DNA of 64,000 bases from M3007 sp965249785 (GCA_965249785.1 CBDFMU010000012.1:248001-312000), one strand, 5' to 3'. Positions 8,200-17,142 are shown, numbered from the stretch's first letter. The notes: generated by a model not told the origin, from the letters alone. A program made the numbers and translations.

Positions 8200-9726
8200 T
8201 CATTCTTCTACTTTTTCCAAATCTTTAAGTGCCGGGCCATTCAGCACCTTTCCATAACAGTCAAAACGCGAACCGTGGCAGGGGCAATCCCAGGACTTTT
8301 CCACCCCATTCCAATGTACTACGCAGCCTACGTGCGGACAGATTGGGCTCATGCGATGCACTTGACCCTGCTCATCTTTATAAATCGCCAGTTTTTTTAA
8401 TCCTTCCCGTACCAATGCCCCGGAACCTGCCGGAATATCTTCAGCGGCATCGGTGTCGCCGGGCGTGATGTGATCGCGGTATTGCCAGAAAGCCAGACTG
8501 CCTTCTTTCACCAATTGATCGGCGGCGCGTAGGGTAATCCGGCCCGGAAAAAACAGTTTTTCCCAAGGATTGTCGCGGCCCATAATCTGGTCGGTCACGA
8601 TTTTGGCCCCCAACGTAGCATTCGTAGTGCCACTGCCCGTATCGCCGGTGATAATATAGACGTGCTTATCGTCGGCATGGCGGCCATTAAACCCAATGCC
8701 ATCTACTGATTCCATGACTTGTCCCGACCATTGATAGAGCAATTCTTCACATTGTGGGAAGGTTTCGCGCGCCCATTGTTCTAGTGCCTGAAAGTGCTCG
8801 TCAGTGGCTCCATCGTTGTCTTTTCGTCCGGTATGATGGTCTTCCCCGCCGGCGATAAGCACGTCATAATCAGCCATTTCTACCAATCGCACATAGTGGT
8901 AAGGATCGAGCGTGTCCCAGAAAATAGCGTAGGGCAATGCGCCTTTTTCCACTTTCAAACCAACCACATAACTGCGAAAAGCCGCCTGTTTGAGATGTAC
9001 GCCAACTACTTCACTGATGGGCGAATTGGTGGCCGTGACCAGATCAGTACAGTGAATGATCGGGCCGTTTTCTGTTTCAATGACCACCCCGTTTTCCTGT
9101 TCATCAATCTTCGTCGCCTGCGTATTACAATAGATCGCAACCCCCTGTTTAGCAACGGCTTCTGCCAAACCATACATATATTTCAAGGCGTGAATTTGCG
9201 CTACTTTTTCAATTTCCAGACAAGGATACGCAGGCAATCCGGCGACCGGAATATGCGCGTGGCGCGTCACCGATACACCCAGTTCATTCAGCACTTCCTG
9301 CTCATCATCCAACGCTTTGACATCCTTTTCGCGGGGCGCAAACAAATAAATCGGCACTTCTCGATAGTCGCACTCAATACCTTCTTCCTGGGCAATCTGC
9401 GCAATCGTATCCATGCCATACTGGTGGCTGGCTTTAATCAAATGAATATCGTCGCCATGAAAACGTTTTTGTTGGGCATAAGGATAATCGGTAAAAAAAG
9501 TCAATTGGGCAGTGGTTCGTGAAGTTTCTCCCTGTGATACTTGCGGATATTTTTCGATGACAATCACTCGTTTTCCTTCCTTTGCCAATTGATAAGCCGT
9601 CGTCAGGCCAGCGATGCCCGCGCCGATTACGCACACGTCGCATTCGATATTTTGGGTCAATGTGGGGTAGTTTTTGGTGGGCGAAACTCCCATCCAAACA
9701 GAGGTACTAAAACCGGAAGGGTTCAT
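8200..9726 (-). CDS. FAD-dependent oxidoreductase with C-terminal Rieske domain
   Basis: The N-terminal DAO-type FAD domain has the dinucleotide-binding motif VIGAGIAGLTTAYQLAKEGK (from about residue 33) and a second FAD element, YIITGDTGSGTT, near 385. The C-terminal part is a Rieske 2Fe-2S module with C463/H465 in ICPHVGCV and C481/H484 in CPCHGSRFD. This DAO-Rieske architecture is known in several bacteria and is of uncertain substrate; electron transfer from the flavin through the 2Fe-2S centre is presumed. There is no signal peptide. It is divergent from the secreted protein gene at 9883, with a GTTGAG word array between them. Confidence 0.85.
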   Translation of the reverse strand: MNPSGFSTSVWMGVSPTKNYPTLTQNIECDVCVIGAGIAGLTTAYQLAKEGKRVIVIEKYPQVSQGETSRTTAQLTFFTDYPYAQQKRFHGDDIHLIKASHQYGMDTIAQIAQEEGIECDYREVPIYLFAPREKDVKALDDEQEVLNELGVSVTRHAHIPVAGLPAYPCLEIEKVAQIHALKYMYGLAEAVAKQGVAIYCNTQATKIDEQENGVVIETENGPIIHCTDLVTATNSPISEVVGVHLKQAAFRSYVVGLKVEKGALPYAIFWDTLDPYHYVRLVEMADYDVLIAGGEDHHTGRKDNDGATDEHFQALEQWARETFPQCEELLYQWSGQVMESVDGIGFNGRHADDKHVYIITGDTGSGTTNATLGAKIVTDQIMGRDNPWEKLFFPGRITLRAADQLVKEGSLAFWQYRDHITPGDTDAAEDIPAGSGALVREGLKKLAIYKDEQGQVHRMSPICPHVGCVVHWNGVEKSWDCPCHGSRFDCYGKVLNGPALKDLEKVEE

Positions 9727-9730
9727 GGGC

Positions 9731-9773
9731 GAGGTTGTTGAGATTGTTGATAAATGGTGGAGGTTGTTGAGAA
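9731..9773 (+). repeat. Intergenic word array (GTTGTTGAG type)
   Basis: GAGGTTGTTGAGATTGTTGATAA and a second GGAGGTTGTTGAGAAA fill the start of the divergent spacer beginning 5 bases from the FAD-Rieske start codon. Because it lies at that gene's 5' side, it is not a simple 3' terminator here. Confidence 0.5.
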
Positions 9774-9854
9774 ATACATAGCCAATGCGTGTTTTTGCAT
9801 TAATGGAGAAGTGGACAGTAGTATTAAAAAAATATGCCGCACCAGCCGACTTCC

Positions 9855-9862
9855 TACCTTTG
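9855..9862 (+). promoter_or_regulatory. Promoter -7 box
   Basis: TACCTTTG fits TAnnTTTG and lies 20 bases before the ATG at 9883. No -33 TTG is seen at normal spacing. Confidence 0.4.
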
Positions 9863-9882
9863 ACACTTCAATCCACGTCACT

Positions 9883-10893
9883 ATGCTCGATTTCACGCCA
9901 AAAATTCTGCTGCCCATTCTTCTTTTTTGCCAAACCCTTTTGCTGGCGCAAATGCCCACCGATCAGCTCGTCGCCGACCAAACCTTCCGCTTGGATGGCA
10001 CAAGCGAATTTGTCTATGCCTTTGCCGAAGGCGATCAGATTACCCTCACGGCGCAGGAACTGACTGGCAAAAAATTGAAAGATGTGGAGGTGTTGCAATA
10101 CCCGGACTACCCCGTCTTCCGCGCTTATGAACTGGATACTGCGCTGACGAAAACCCTGTACGTTCCAAAAACCGGGGTGTATTTGCTACGATTTCGGGAA
10201 GCGGGATTGAGCAAAAAAATATGTCGCTTCACCCTGCGTCGCACCGCTACCAACCCAGAAACCGCGCACTTCGATACCCGGGTTCCGTGGGATATTCGCC
10301 TCACGCCGGACTACAAGGTAAGCCACCGGTCCGTGCCAGCCGGAAAAAAAACGGAAGTCATCGCTTTGGGCGGGCAAGTCACGGTGAGTGCCAGTAAGTT
10401 TCATTTGAAAAAAGCCGTGAATGCTTATCAATTCACTTTGCCACCCAACACATTACGCTGGGCTTACCGCATTTCCGTAGGACAAGCCGCCGCAGAAGCT
10501 CGCCGCCGCGATTCTGAGCAACTTACTTCGGCCTTGCAAAGCGGCGCCGCCAAACTTTTAGCCGCCCAACCGGAAACGGCTTTGGGGGCTTTTGCACTCG
10601 GTTTAGCCATTGATATGACGGTTTCTACTGCTGGCGAAGATGTGGAATACGCGCTGGTGGATTGGGACAACTGGGGGAAATTTTCCAAAGGCGATAATTA
10701 CAACGCCTACATCCAGCAAGGCGGCGTGAGTGTGGATGCGCAACGCCGTTATAGTCCGCTGGAAGGCACTTGGTTTTTTGCCCTGAAAAGCAATAATTGG
10801 GTGGACGATATTAATGTAACGATTGATATTGAGGCAGTTACGGAGGTACAGTTGTTTGCTACGGAACTTTATCTGGAACCGCAGAAACCTTGA
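9883..10893 (+). CDS. Secreted protein of unknown function
   Basis: I do not recognise this family. The ATG at 9883 gives a clean signal peptide (MLDFTPKILLPILLFCQTLLLAQ); an in-frame ATG at 9754 would place 43 unrelated residues before it and lies upstream of the -7 box. The 336-residue product has a central alanine-rich segment (residues 205-260) with GAFALGLAIDMT and flanking beta-rich parts. A C-terminal segment (WFFALKSNNWVDDINVTIDIEAV) looks like a small beta-sandwich. An envelope or extracellular location is likely. No T9SS tail is visible. Confidence 0.65.
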   Translation: MLDFTPKILLPILLFCQTLLLAQMPTDQLVADQTFRLDGTSEFVYAFAEGDQITLTAQELTGKKLKDVEVLQYPDYPVFRAYELDTALTKTLYVPKTGVYLLRFREAGLSKKICRFTLRRTATNPETAHFDTRVPWDIRLTPDYKVSHRSVPAGKKTEVIALGGQVTVSASKFHLKKAVNAYQFTLPPNTLRWAYRISVGQAAAEARRRDSEQLTSALQSGAAKLLAAQPETALGAFALGLAIDMTVSTAGEDVEYALVDWDNWGKFSKGDNYNAYIQQGGVSVDAQRRYSPLEGTWFFALKSNNWVDDINVTIDIEAVTEVQLFATELYLEPQKP

Positions 10894-11083
10894 GGATGCT
10901 ACGTTTGGTCATTTTCGACCAATCGGGATAGGCTCTTCCGGGACCCCTCCACACTACAAAATACACTTATAAGTCCTTTTAAAACGAAAGGGTTCCGATA
11001 GACTATGGGCGTTGGGGGAGGAGTTGGCGATCGTGGTCCATCAGAAGCAGGAGATTGGAGGGCGGGTCATTTGGTAATTCATG

Positions 11084-11617
11084 CTACCCAAAATAGTGAT
11101 GATATAAATCCTGCAAATCCTGTTTGAAGTAATGGTCAAAATTCTCCTTGCGGGTATAGGCTAATTCGCGACATTCAACCTGAAAGTAGCTTTCCAGTTT
11201 ATGCTGAATAATCCATTTTAAAGCTTTTTCAAAAGCGTTGCTGGCGGCATTGTAGCTACTGTCCGGCATACCACCAAAGTCATTGGCAAAATCTATGGTT
11301 ACTTCCACGCGGTAAAGCAGGAGTTCGGCCAGCTCGGCAGGCACCACCGATACTTTTTGAAATTCTGTGAGAAGCTTGCGTATTTCTATATTATTTGGGT
11401 CGCGTGGGTTACCGGTTCGAGTATAGAATTGTGCATAAATCTTCTTTTTGTATTGATCCAATATAGCCTTGCGCTCAATGGGCGACATTAGTTCCTGAGC
11501 ATAAAAGTCCTGGACTTGACTGAGTTTGCTGAATAGATTGAGCAGTTCCGCGCGGAGTTCAGCTTCGGTCATTTCGCCGAGGTAGCGTTTTAGGTCGGTG
11601 AGTTTGGGTTTGGCCAT
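11084..11617 (-). CDS. DUF6155-like conserved hypothetical protein
   Basis: A 177-residue soluble, helical protein beginning MAKPKLTDLKRYLGEMTEAEL. The opening LTDLKRYL...EELRAELLNLF pattern resembles small Bacteroidota proteins grouped as DUF6155; I recall this family from pattern only. There is no signal peptide, membrane span or catalytic motif. It is on the same strand as the RND gene but lies beyond that gene's terminator, so it is probably transcribed alone. Confidence 0.6.
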   Translation of the reverse strand: MAKPKLTDLKRYLGEMTEAELRAELLNLFSKLSQVQDFYAQELMSPIERKAILDQYKKKIYAQFYTRTGNPRDPNNIEIRKLLTEFQKVSVVPAELAELLLYRVEVTIDFANDFGGMPDSSYNAASNAFEKALKWIIQHKLESYFQVECRELAYTRKENFDHYFKQDLQDLYHHYFG

Positions 11618-11640
11618 ACTTTGTCTTTTTTAAGCGTAAA

Positions 11641-11684
11641 AATATTAAAAACAGCGCGTCCCGGAAACCTTCCGAAACGCGCTG
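11641..11684 (-). terminator. Terminator of the efflux operon
   Basis: On the minus strand CAGCGCGT...ACGCGCTG forms an 8-bp outer stem around an inner CGGAA/TTCCG pair and is followed by TTTTTAATATTTTT. It lies 22 bases after the RND stop codon. Confidence 0.85.
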
Positions 11685-11706
11685 ATCTCACATTTTTTTC
11701 ACTCTC

Positions 11707-14700
11707 TCACACTCTCTTACTCCACCACCGGCTAACTTCCCAGCCTTTCAAATACATCACCGGCAAAATAATCAGCGTGATGAATGTCGCGAAGCCGAGG
11801 CCGTAAATGATGGTCCAGGATAATGGCCCCCAGAAGGCTACCGAGTCGCCGCCGAAGAAAATATGCGGTTGGCCGTGGGCAAAGAGAGTTTCAAAGTCAA
11901 TATTGAAACCGATCGCCAGCGGTAACAGACCAAGAATCGTAGCCGTGGCGGTAAGCAGTACCGGTGTCATCCGAATACGGCCCGCTTCAATGATTGCCTC
12001 GCGAACCTCCATCCCTCGCTCCCGAAGAATATCGGTAAATTCGACCAGCAATATCCCATTTCGAACCACAATACCAGCCAAAGCAACTACGCCCACGCCC
12101 ATCATAATGACTGAAAAGTCCATGTTCGTAAAGTACATACCCAGCAGTACCCCAATGATGGAAAACACCACTTCAGTCATGATAATCATTGTTTTACCGA
12201 AGGAATTGAACTGCGCAACGAGGATGAGGATAATCATACCGAGCGACAGGATCAACGAATTACCCAGGAAAGTCACCGCATCCAGAAATTCTGCATCCGC
12301 ACCGGCAAAACCAACCACCACACCGTCTTGCTGTGGATATTGATCCAGCGCGGCTTTGAGTTTGTTGATGATTTCGGTCTGCTTGGGTTGGTATTCGGCA
12401 GTAATATTGGAGGAAATAGTAACCATCCGTTGCTGATCCTTGCGGCGAATCCCGCCATAGGTCGTGGTATATTTTATTTCCGACAGGGCGGCCATCGGCA
12501 CCGAACGCAGTATTCCGCCCATGTTCATATCGCGGAAAGTGATATTGAGGTTTTCTACTTCATTAATATTCTCGCGTTGGTCTGGTTTTAAGCGGATTTG
12601 AATCGGGATTTCGTCCTCGCCATCCTTAAATTTGCTGGCTTCTTTGCCTAGAATAGCAGTACGGAACTCACTACCGATCTGGGCGGTGGAGATGCCCTCG
12701 CGGTTGGCGCGTTCGCGGTCAATCTGAATACTGATTTCAGGTTTTGACACAATCAGATCGCTCCGCAACTCTTCTACCCCAGGGACATTCAAAGAATCCA
12801 GATAACGTTTCACGCTGGTAGACACCGAAATCAATTGCTTGAAATCGTCGCCGCGAATCTCCACCGAAATGGGTTTCGGTGATGGTGGCCCACCCGTTTC
12901 CTGGTCTACCACGATCTCGGCACCCGCAATCAGGCCCTTTGTGGCGGTACGAATTTTGTCCATATAAGCCTTGGTATTCACCCCATTACGCTGGCTATAT
13001 TCCACAAAAGCCACGCCGACCTTCGATTTATGCGAGGTAGCCGAGCGGTCGAACTGGTCTTCCGAAGCCCCAAGCGCAATGTTGGTAATGACCGATTCCA
13101 CAATAGGATTGTCTTTACCGACGGTTTCTATCACTTTATTTTCTAAAATCTTCGTCAGCGAATCAGTCGTCTCTACCGACGTACCGATCGGCATGGTCAT
13201 ATATACATAAATGAAATTGGGATCAGCCTTCGGGAACAGCACGATGTTGGCCTGGCGCGACAAAGTGAGCATAAAAGACAGCACCAGCAGCACCAGCATC
13301 CCCAGCAGCATAACCCACGGGTGTTTCAGCACTCTCGTCAAGAAACGGGCGTACAAACCTTGAAACGTAGGCCATGCTTTTTGTTGGAACCAAACCACGG
13401 CTTTGTCCAGCACAAAGCGGTAAAAGACCAGAAACAGGGCCACGGTGACCATGAAATTGCCCATCCCGTAACTGGCATTGGCGTAGAAATAAATGGTTGC
13501 CAAAGCAAATAAGGCATAGGCACCGTAAGTGCGATTACGCTTCTTTTTAGGATCGGCCTTGGCAGCCTCAGCAGCATCGCTACCTTCTTTTTGCATAAAC
13601 CACACCGCAAATACGGGGTTGATGAGGTAGGCTACCACCAGTGACGCACTCAGCGTGATGATGATAGTTACTGGCAAAAAGTGCATGAATTTGCCGAAAA
13701 TACCACCCCAAAATACCAGTGGTACGAACGGAGCCAATGTAGTGGCCGTACCCGAAAGCACGGGCAAAAACACCTCACCCGCCGCTTTTTTGGCGGCTTG
13801 GGCAATTGGCAAATGTTCATCGTGATAAATACGGTGTGTGTTTTCGATGACCACAATGGCATCATCTACCACGATGCCGAGGCCCAGCAAAAAGGCGAAC
13901 AGCACGATGAAATTGAGCGTAAACCCGATGGTCGGCAATAGCATAAAGGCGATGCACATCGAGAGCGGCACGGCGGCGGCCACGAACAAGGCGTTGGTGC
14001 CACCCATGAAAAACATCAGGATGAATGCCACCAGAATGAAACCAATGATGATCGTATTGATCAAATCGTGCAGGGTGACCCGTGTTGCGCGGCTCTGGTC
14101 GCCGGTGATAGAGACGTCGAGGTTGGCCGGAAAATCCGTTTTTTTCATTTCCGCCGCGATCTCTTTGATCTTGTCGGAGGCACTGATCAGGTTTTCGCCG
14201 GTACGCTTGATCACATTGAGGGTGATCACATTTTTACCATTCAAACGGCTGTAACTATCTTGCTCCTCGTGGCCCATCCGCACATCGGCTACGTCTTTCA
14301 AGTACAATAAAGCCCCTGTCTGTGAGGAAATGATGATATTTTTAATTTGTTCCACATCCGTAAAATCGCCCCGAATGGAGACCGAGCGGGTCATACCGCC
14401 AATGTCCACGTTGCCCGCCGAAACGGTCATATTTTCCCCGGCAATAGCGTTTTCGATGTCGCGGAAAGTCAGACTGGCGGCGGCCATTTTGTATTTGTCT
14501 ACATCCACTTGCACTTCTTTTTCGAGGGCACCGACTAAGTCCACGCGGGTGATTTCGCGCATTTCCTCGATGCGGTCTTTCAACTTGTCGGCATAGTCTT
14601 TCAACTTGTCGAGGCTGAAATCTCCGGCGATGTTGACGTTCATGATCGGGATTTCCGAAATGTCGAACTCCGTTACCGTCGGGTCGGTCAGCAGGTCGTT

Positions 14701-15069
14701 GGGCAGGTCGCGAGCAGCTTTGTCTACGCCATCCTTTACCTTTTGTTTGCACTGTGGGACGTCCAGATTAGTATTAAATTCAACGATAATGCTGGAAAAA
14801 TCCTGAATGGACGACGACGTGACTTTTTTCACGCCATTGATGCCTTTGAGTTGTTTTTCAATAGGCTTGGTAACGAGTTGCTCCATGTCGGTCGGCGACG
14901 CGCCGGGATAGACCGTGGAGACAATAATGGTCGGCACCACCACGTCGGGAAATTGCTCTTTCGGGAGCGCATTGTACGACATGATGCCAGCCAGCGTAAT
15001 GATGACCGTGATAATGAAGATCGCCGTGCGGTTGTCAATTGCCCAACTGGTGGGTCTGAATTCTTTCAT
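11707..15069 (-). CDS. RND multidrug efflux transporter (AcrB/HAE1-type inner-membrane pump)
   Basis: This 1120-residue protein has the RND layout: TM1 (AIFIITVIITLAGIMSY), a porter domain with VYPGASPTDMEQLVTKPIE, and TM2-6 with the proton-relay aspartates in GLGIVVDDAIVVIENTHR. A second porter half and C-terminal TMs with GVVALAGIVVRNGILLVEF follow. It drives drug export by proton antiport with the MFP adaptor (17143) and the TolC-like channel (18430). A cytoplasmic insertion near 490-520 (KEGSDAAEAAKADPKKKRNR) is longer than in E. coli AcrB. The gene is separated from its MFP partner by about 2.1 kb of TA debris and small genes, so transcription from the tetR promoter may no longer reach it cleanly. 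Confidence 0.92.
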   Translation of the reverse strand: MKEFRPTSWAIDNRTAIFIITVIITLAGIMSYNALPKEQFPDVVVPTIIVSTVYPGASPTDMEQLVTKPIEKQLKGINGVKKVTSSSIQDFSSIIVEFNTNLDVPQCKQKVKDGVDKAARDLPNDLLTDPTVTEFDISEIPIMNVNIAGDFSLDKLKDYADKLKDRIEEMREITRVDLVGALEKEVQVDVDKYKMAAASLTFRDIENAIAGENMTVSAGNVDIGGMTRSVSIRGDFTDVEQIKNIIISSQTGALLYLKDVADVRMGHEEQDSYSRLNGKNVITLNVIKRTGENLISASDKIKEIAAEMKKTDFPANLDVSITGDQSRATRVTLHDLINTIIIGFILVAFILMFFMGGTNALFVAAAVPLSMCIAFMLLPTIGFTLNFIVLFAFLLGLGIVVDDAIVVIENTHRIYHDEHLPIAQAAKKAAGEVFLPVLSGTATTLAPFVPLVFWGGIFGKFMHFLPVTIIITLSASLVVAYLINPVFAVWFMQKEGSDAAEAAKADPKKKRNRTYGAYALFALATIYFYANASYGMGNFMVTVALFLVFYRFVLDKAVVWFQQKAWPTFQGLYARFLTRVLKHPWVMLLGMLVLLVLSFMLTLSRQANIVLFPKADPNFIYVYMTMPIGTSVETTDSLTKILENKVIETVGKDNPIVESVITNIALGASEDQFDRSATSHKSKVGVAFVEYSQRNGVNTKAYMDKIRTATKGLIAGAEIVVDQETGGPPSPKPISVEIRGDDFKQLISVSTSVKRYLDSLNVPGVEELRSDLIVSKPEISIQIDRERANREGISTAQIGSEFRTAILGKEASKFKDGEDEIPIQIRLKPDQRENINEVENLNITFRDMNMGGILRSVPMAALSEIKYTTTYGGIRRKDQQRMVTISSNITAEYQPKQTEIINKLKAALDQYPQQDGVVVGFAGADAEFLDAVTFLGNSLILSLGMIILILVAQFNSFGKTMIIMTEVVFSIIGVLLGMYFTNMDFSVIMMGVGVVALAGIVVRNGILLVEFTDILRERGMEVREAIIEAGRIRMTPVLLTATATILGLLPLAIGFNIDFETLFAHGQPHIFFGGDSVAFWGPLSWTIIYGLGFATFITLIILPVMYLKGWEVSRWWSKRV

Positions 15070-15118
15070 GATATTGTTGGTTCGAGTATTCTAGGTGCTT
15101 TGGTTGTGAGGTGGTGGT

Positions 15119-15150
15119 TTTGGTGGGTCGGGGTTTAAAAGTTATTTTTG
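15119..15150 (+). promoter_or_regulatory. Promoter of TA module 1
   Basis: TTTG at 15119-15122 is followed after 20 bases by TATTTTTG at 15143-15150, a full Bacteroidota promoter (-33 TTTG, -7 TAnnTTTG). The antitoxin ATG is 16 bases downstream, so the leader is very short. Confidence 0.65.
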
Positions 15151-15166
15151 TAGAAATTTTTCGATT

Positions 15167-15388
15167 ATGACGGTTACGTATGAAATATTGAATGATCATG
15201 TACTCGTAATTCTGCGGCAATTGGAACAACTGCAATTGTTGCGCAGGAAGCAGGAAGAAAAGCCGAGTGAAAATGCAAGTCCAAAACCCAAGCGGCGTTG
15301 GGCAGGCAGTATTTCCAAGGAAGATGGCAAACTATTTCTTCAACACGTTGAAACCATGTGCAATGAAAGCGACCGCATACTTGATTAA
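15167..15388 (+). CDS. Putative antitoxin of PIN-type TA module 1
   Basis: A 73-residue charged protein: an N-terminal segment (MTVTYEILNDHVLVILRQLEQLQ), a basic linker (KPKRRWAGSISK) and a C-terminal amphipathic stretch (FLQHVETMCNESDRILD). The C-terminal GSIS...hydrophobic pattern reappears in the decayed antitoxin at 15784, which supports the family link. It overlaps the following PIN gene by 26 bases, the usual arrangement of type II TA operons. The family was not identified by domain; the call rests on size, overlap and the PIN partner. Confidence 0.6.
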   Translation: MTVTYEILNDHVLVILRQLEQLQLLRRKQEEKPSENASPKPKRRWAGSISKEDGKLFLQHVETMCNESDRILD

Positions 15389-15755
15389 TTCTAATGCCAT
15401 TATTCAATTTTTGGATGAAACGCTTCCAGAAAAGGCTGTTGATTGGTTGGAGAAAATCATTGAGGATGAAGATTATGTAATCTGTGTTATTAATGAAATA
15501 GAAGTCCTGTCATTTGGCGAACGTCCATAAGCCTTAGCAGTTGCGGAACGCTTTATTCAAAGTTCGACGGTTATTCAACTCACCAGTGAAATTATCGCAA
15601 AGACAATTGAAGTTCGTCAGCGGGTTAATCTTAAACTTCCCGATGCGGTAATAGCCGCAACAGCATTAGTTCATAACCTTATTGTTATTACGCGCAATAC
15701 CAAAGATTTCAAAAAAGTATCCGGCTTGACTTACATCAATCCGTATGATATTTGA
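15363..15755 (+). pseudogene. PIN-domain toxin (VapC-like), inactivated by nonsense and active-site change
   Basis: Reading one frame gives a 130-codon PIN protein: residues 1-55 (MKATAYLINSNAIIQFLDETL...), a TAA at codon 56 (15528-15530), then residues 57-130 with KLPDAVIAATALV, ITRNTKDFKKVSG and the end YINPYDI. No frameshift is needed, so this is a single nonsense change. VapC-type PIN RNases need an aspartate in the first strand (usually LDTN/LDSN); here position 9 is asparagine (LINSN). The remaining acidic sites (E45/E47, D94, D115) are present. Two independent lesions argue for a dead toxin. Confidence 0.75.
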
Positions 15756-15759
15756 ATTT

Positions 15760-15767
15760 TATTTTTG
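15760..15767 (+). promoter_or_regulatory. Promoter -7 box of TA module 2
   Basis: TATTTTTG lies 16 bases before the ATG at 15784. The following leader resembles the one before module 1 (TTTTTGTAGAAATTTTTC versus TTTTTGTAAAAATTCTTC), so the two modules look like duplicates. No -33 TTG is at standard spacing. Confidence 0.45.
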
Positions 15768-15783
15768 TAAAAATTCTTCCAAA

Positions 15784-16155
15784 ATGGTATACATCGTAGA
15801 ACCACATTCCGAGGAAGCATTAGCCGTTCTCCAAAATCTGGCTTCGCTTAATGTGTTGACTTTGAAACCATTGAATGGCAATGCTGCTTCCACTGTCGCT
15901 CCCGATATTCCTACACCCGCCAGTAGCCAGAAAATTCAGCCGATAAAGGATGATCTGCGCCAAACCACTCAAAATCAAAGCAAACCTGCTTTCAAGCCCG
16001 CCAAAAAGCGGCTATCACACTTCGGGAAAAATCACTGGCCGGAAGCATTTCCTCCGAAACCGCACAGAAAATGCGCGAACACCTCGAAACCCTCCGTAAC
16101 GAATGAGAACACTTATGTAATTAATGCCGTTGTCAATCCGCATGATATTACTTGA
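15784..16155 (+). pseudogene. Collapsed TA module 2: frameshifted antitoxin fused to a toxin remnant
   Basis: The ATG at 15784 opens an antitoxin-like N-terminus (MVYIVEPHSEEALAVLQNL). From about 16030 the antitoxin C-terminus (SLAGSISSETAQKMREHLE...) continues in a different frame and ends at a TGA near 16105. In the original frame the last 15 codons read NTYVINAVVNPHDIT. The first part resembles a PIN start (TYVIDA..) and the last resembles a PIN end (INPYDI), as if nearly the whole toxin had been deleted between them. The region follows module 1 by 28 bases. The antitoxin frameshift is clear; reading the toxin remnant this way is inference. Confidence 0.5.
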
Positions 16156-16158
16156 TTA

Positions 16159-16581
16159 TCAATTACTTGCCAACCAAAAACTCGTCAATCCCAGCCAGGC
16201 GCACAACGGCGTATACCATCGTGTATCCAGTCGCCCAAACTCCGTGTTTTTCACCTTTTTGAAAAAACCGACGTAGCGAAAATCGCCGATCGACCGTAAG
16301 GTGAAAATTCCAGCTAGCACCCAAATGCCCCATTTATCCGCTGCGAAAGGAAGGCTCAATGGAAAATCCAGCCCTATCGAAAAGCAATACAGCGCGAAAC
16401 CAAGCAACCCTATCGCCACTACCGCAGAAGCCAATGGGCCGGGATGCACTACCCGTTCACCCACTTCATTACTCGGAACCGCTTGCGCAAATCCCCATCT
16501 TCCGCCCGCCATCCAATATAAATGCAGAATACCGAGGACGGCTAAAATGGAACCATTAATCAGGGCAATCGCAGTCGTCAT
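16159..16581 (-). CDS. DUF3995 family membrane protein
   Basis: A 140-residue integral membrane protein with about four spans: AIALINGSILAVLGILHLYW, ASAVVAIGLLGFALYCFSIG, WGIWVLAGIFTLRSIGDF and a C-terminal WYTPLCAWLGLTSFWLA. The GGRWGFAQAVP motif after TM1 and the R-x-I-GDFRYVGFFKK motif near residue 100 are typical of DUF3995. Function is unknown. It lies on the minus strand inside the gap that splits the efflux operon, 4 bases from the collapsed TA module. Confidence 0.8.
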   Translation of the reverse strand: MTTAIALINGSILAVLGILHLYWMAGGRWGFAQAVPSNEVGERVVHPGPLASAVVAIGLLGFALYCFSIGLDFPLSLPFAADKWGIWVLAGIFTLRSIGDFRYVGFFKKVKNTEFGRLDTRWYTPLCAWLGLTSFWLASN

Positions 16582-16672
16582 TTTTCGTTAAATTGAGCAT
16601 GCTGGCGGCATTAATTTAGAGGAAAATGTATTGGCAAAATTCCGTTAGTTTTGCAGGAAACGAAGTAAACCA

Positions 16673-16894
16673 ATGTTGCCTGAAATCCTTAAAAACTTGT
16701 CACTGCGCGAACTGGAAAATTTGAAGGTTTTACAAGAAAAAATCTTGGAGATGACCGTCCGCAATGAAAAGCAACTTTTAAAAGAAGATTCTCGTCAGCG
16801 TTTGGAACAAGCTCGCAATCAAGCCCTTGACAACCTTTTGCAAATCACCGCCGAAATCAAAAACGACTGCTATGACTTCCGCACAACACAATGA
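16673..16894 (+). CDS. Small coiled-coil protein of unknown function
   Basis: The 73-residue product (MLPEILKNLSLRELENLKVLQEKILEM...) is almost entirely helical, with heptad-like leucines and many charged residues. TAGTTTTG at 16646-16653 is a possible -7 box 19 bases upstream. It overlaps the next gene by 23 bases in another frame, which suggests translational coupling. The size and overlap resemble a TA or small regulatory pair, but neither protein is recognisable. Confidence 0.5.
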   Translation: MLPEILKNLSLRELENLKVLQEKILEMTVRNEKQLLKEDSRQRLEQARNQALDNLLQITAEIKNDCYDFRTTQ

Positions 16895-17120
16895 TTTACA
16901 AGATATTATCAATTATTTCAGCGCCTTGAATTCAGAGCAAATTGAGGCTGCATTCATCGAACGCTGGCAACCTTTTATTCTTTCTTTAGTGACCGAGGAT
17001 GATAAAGTGGAAGCGTTTCAACTCTTCTATGAATGGCAGATCAAGCAAATGAAGATGTTGGCTCAACACTTAACTACCTTACCTGTACCTCTAAAAGAAG
17101 GCAAAAAGGCTGCTGCCTAA
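16872..17120 (+). CDS. Small helical protein, partner of the preceding gene
   Basis: The ATG at 16872 gives an 82-residue protein (MTSAQHNDLQDIINYFSALN...) rich in helix and aromatic residues (IERWQPFILSLV, AFQLFYEWQIKQMKML). An in-frame ATG at 16827 lies deep inside the previous gene and gives a leader of different composition, so I prefer 16872. It converges on the MFP gene with 22 bases between stops. No family was recognised. Confidence 0.5.
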   Translation: MTSAQHNDLQDIINYFSALNSEQIEAAFIERWQPFILSLVTEDDKVEAFQLFYEWQIKQMKMLAQHLTTLPVPLKEGKKAAA

Positions 17121-17142
17121 CATACTTCTTCTATACCACCTT

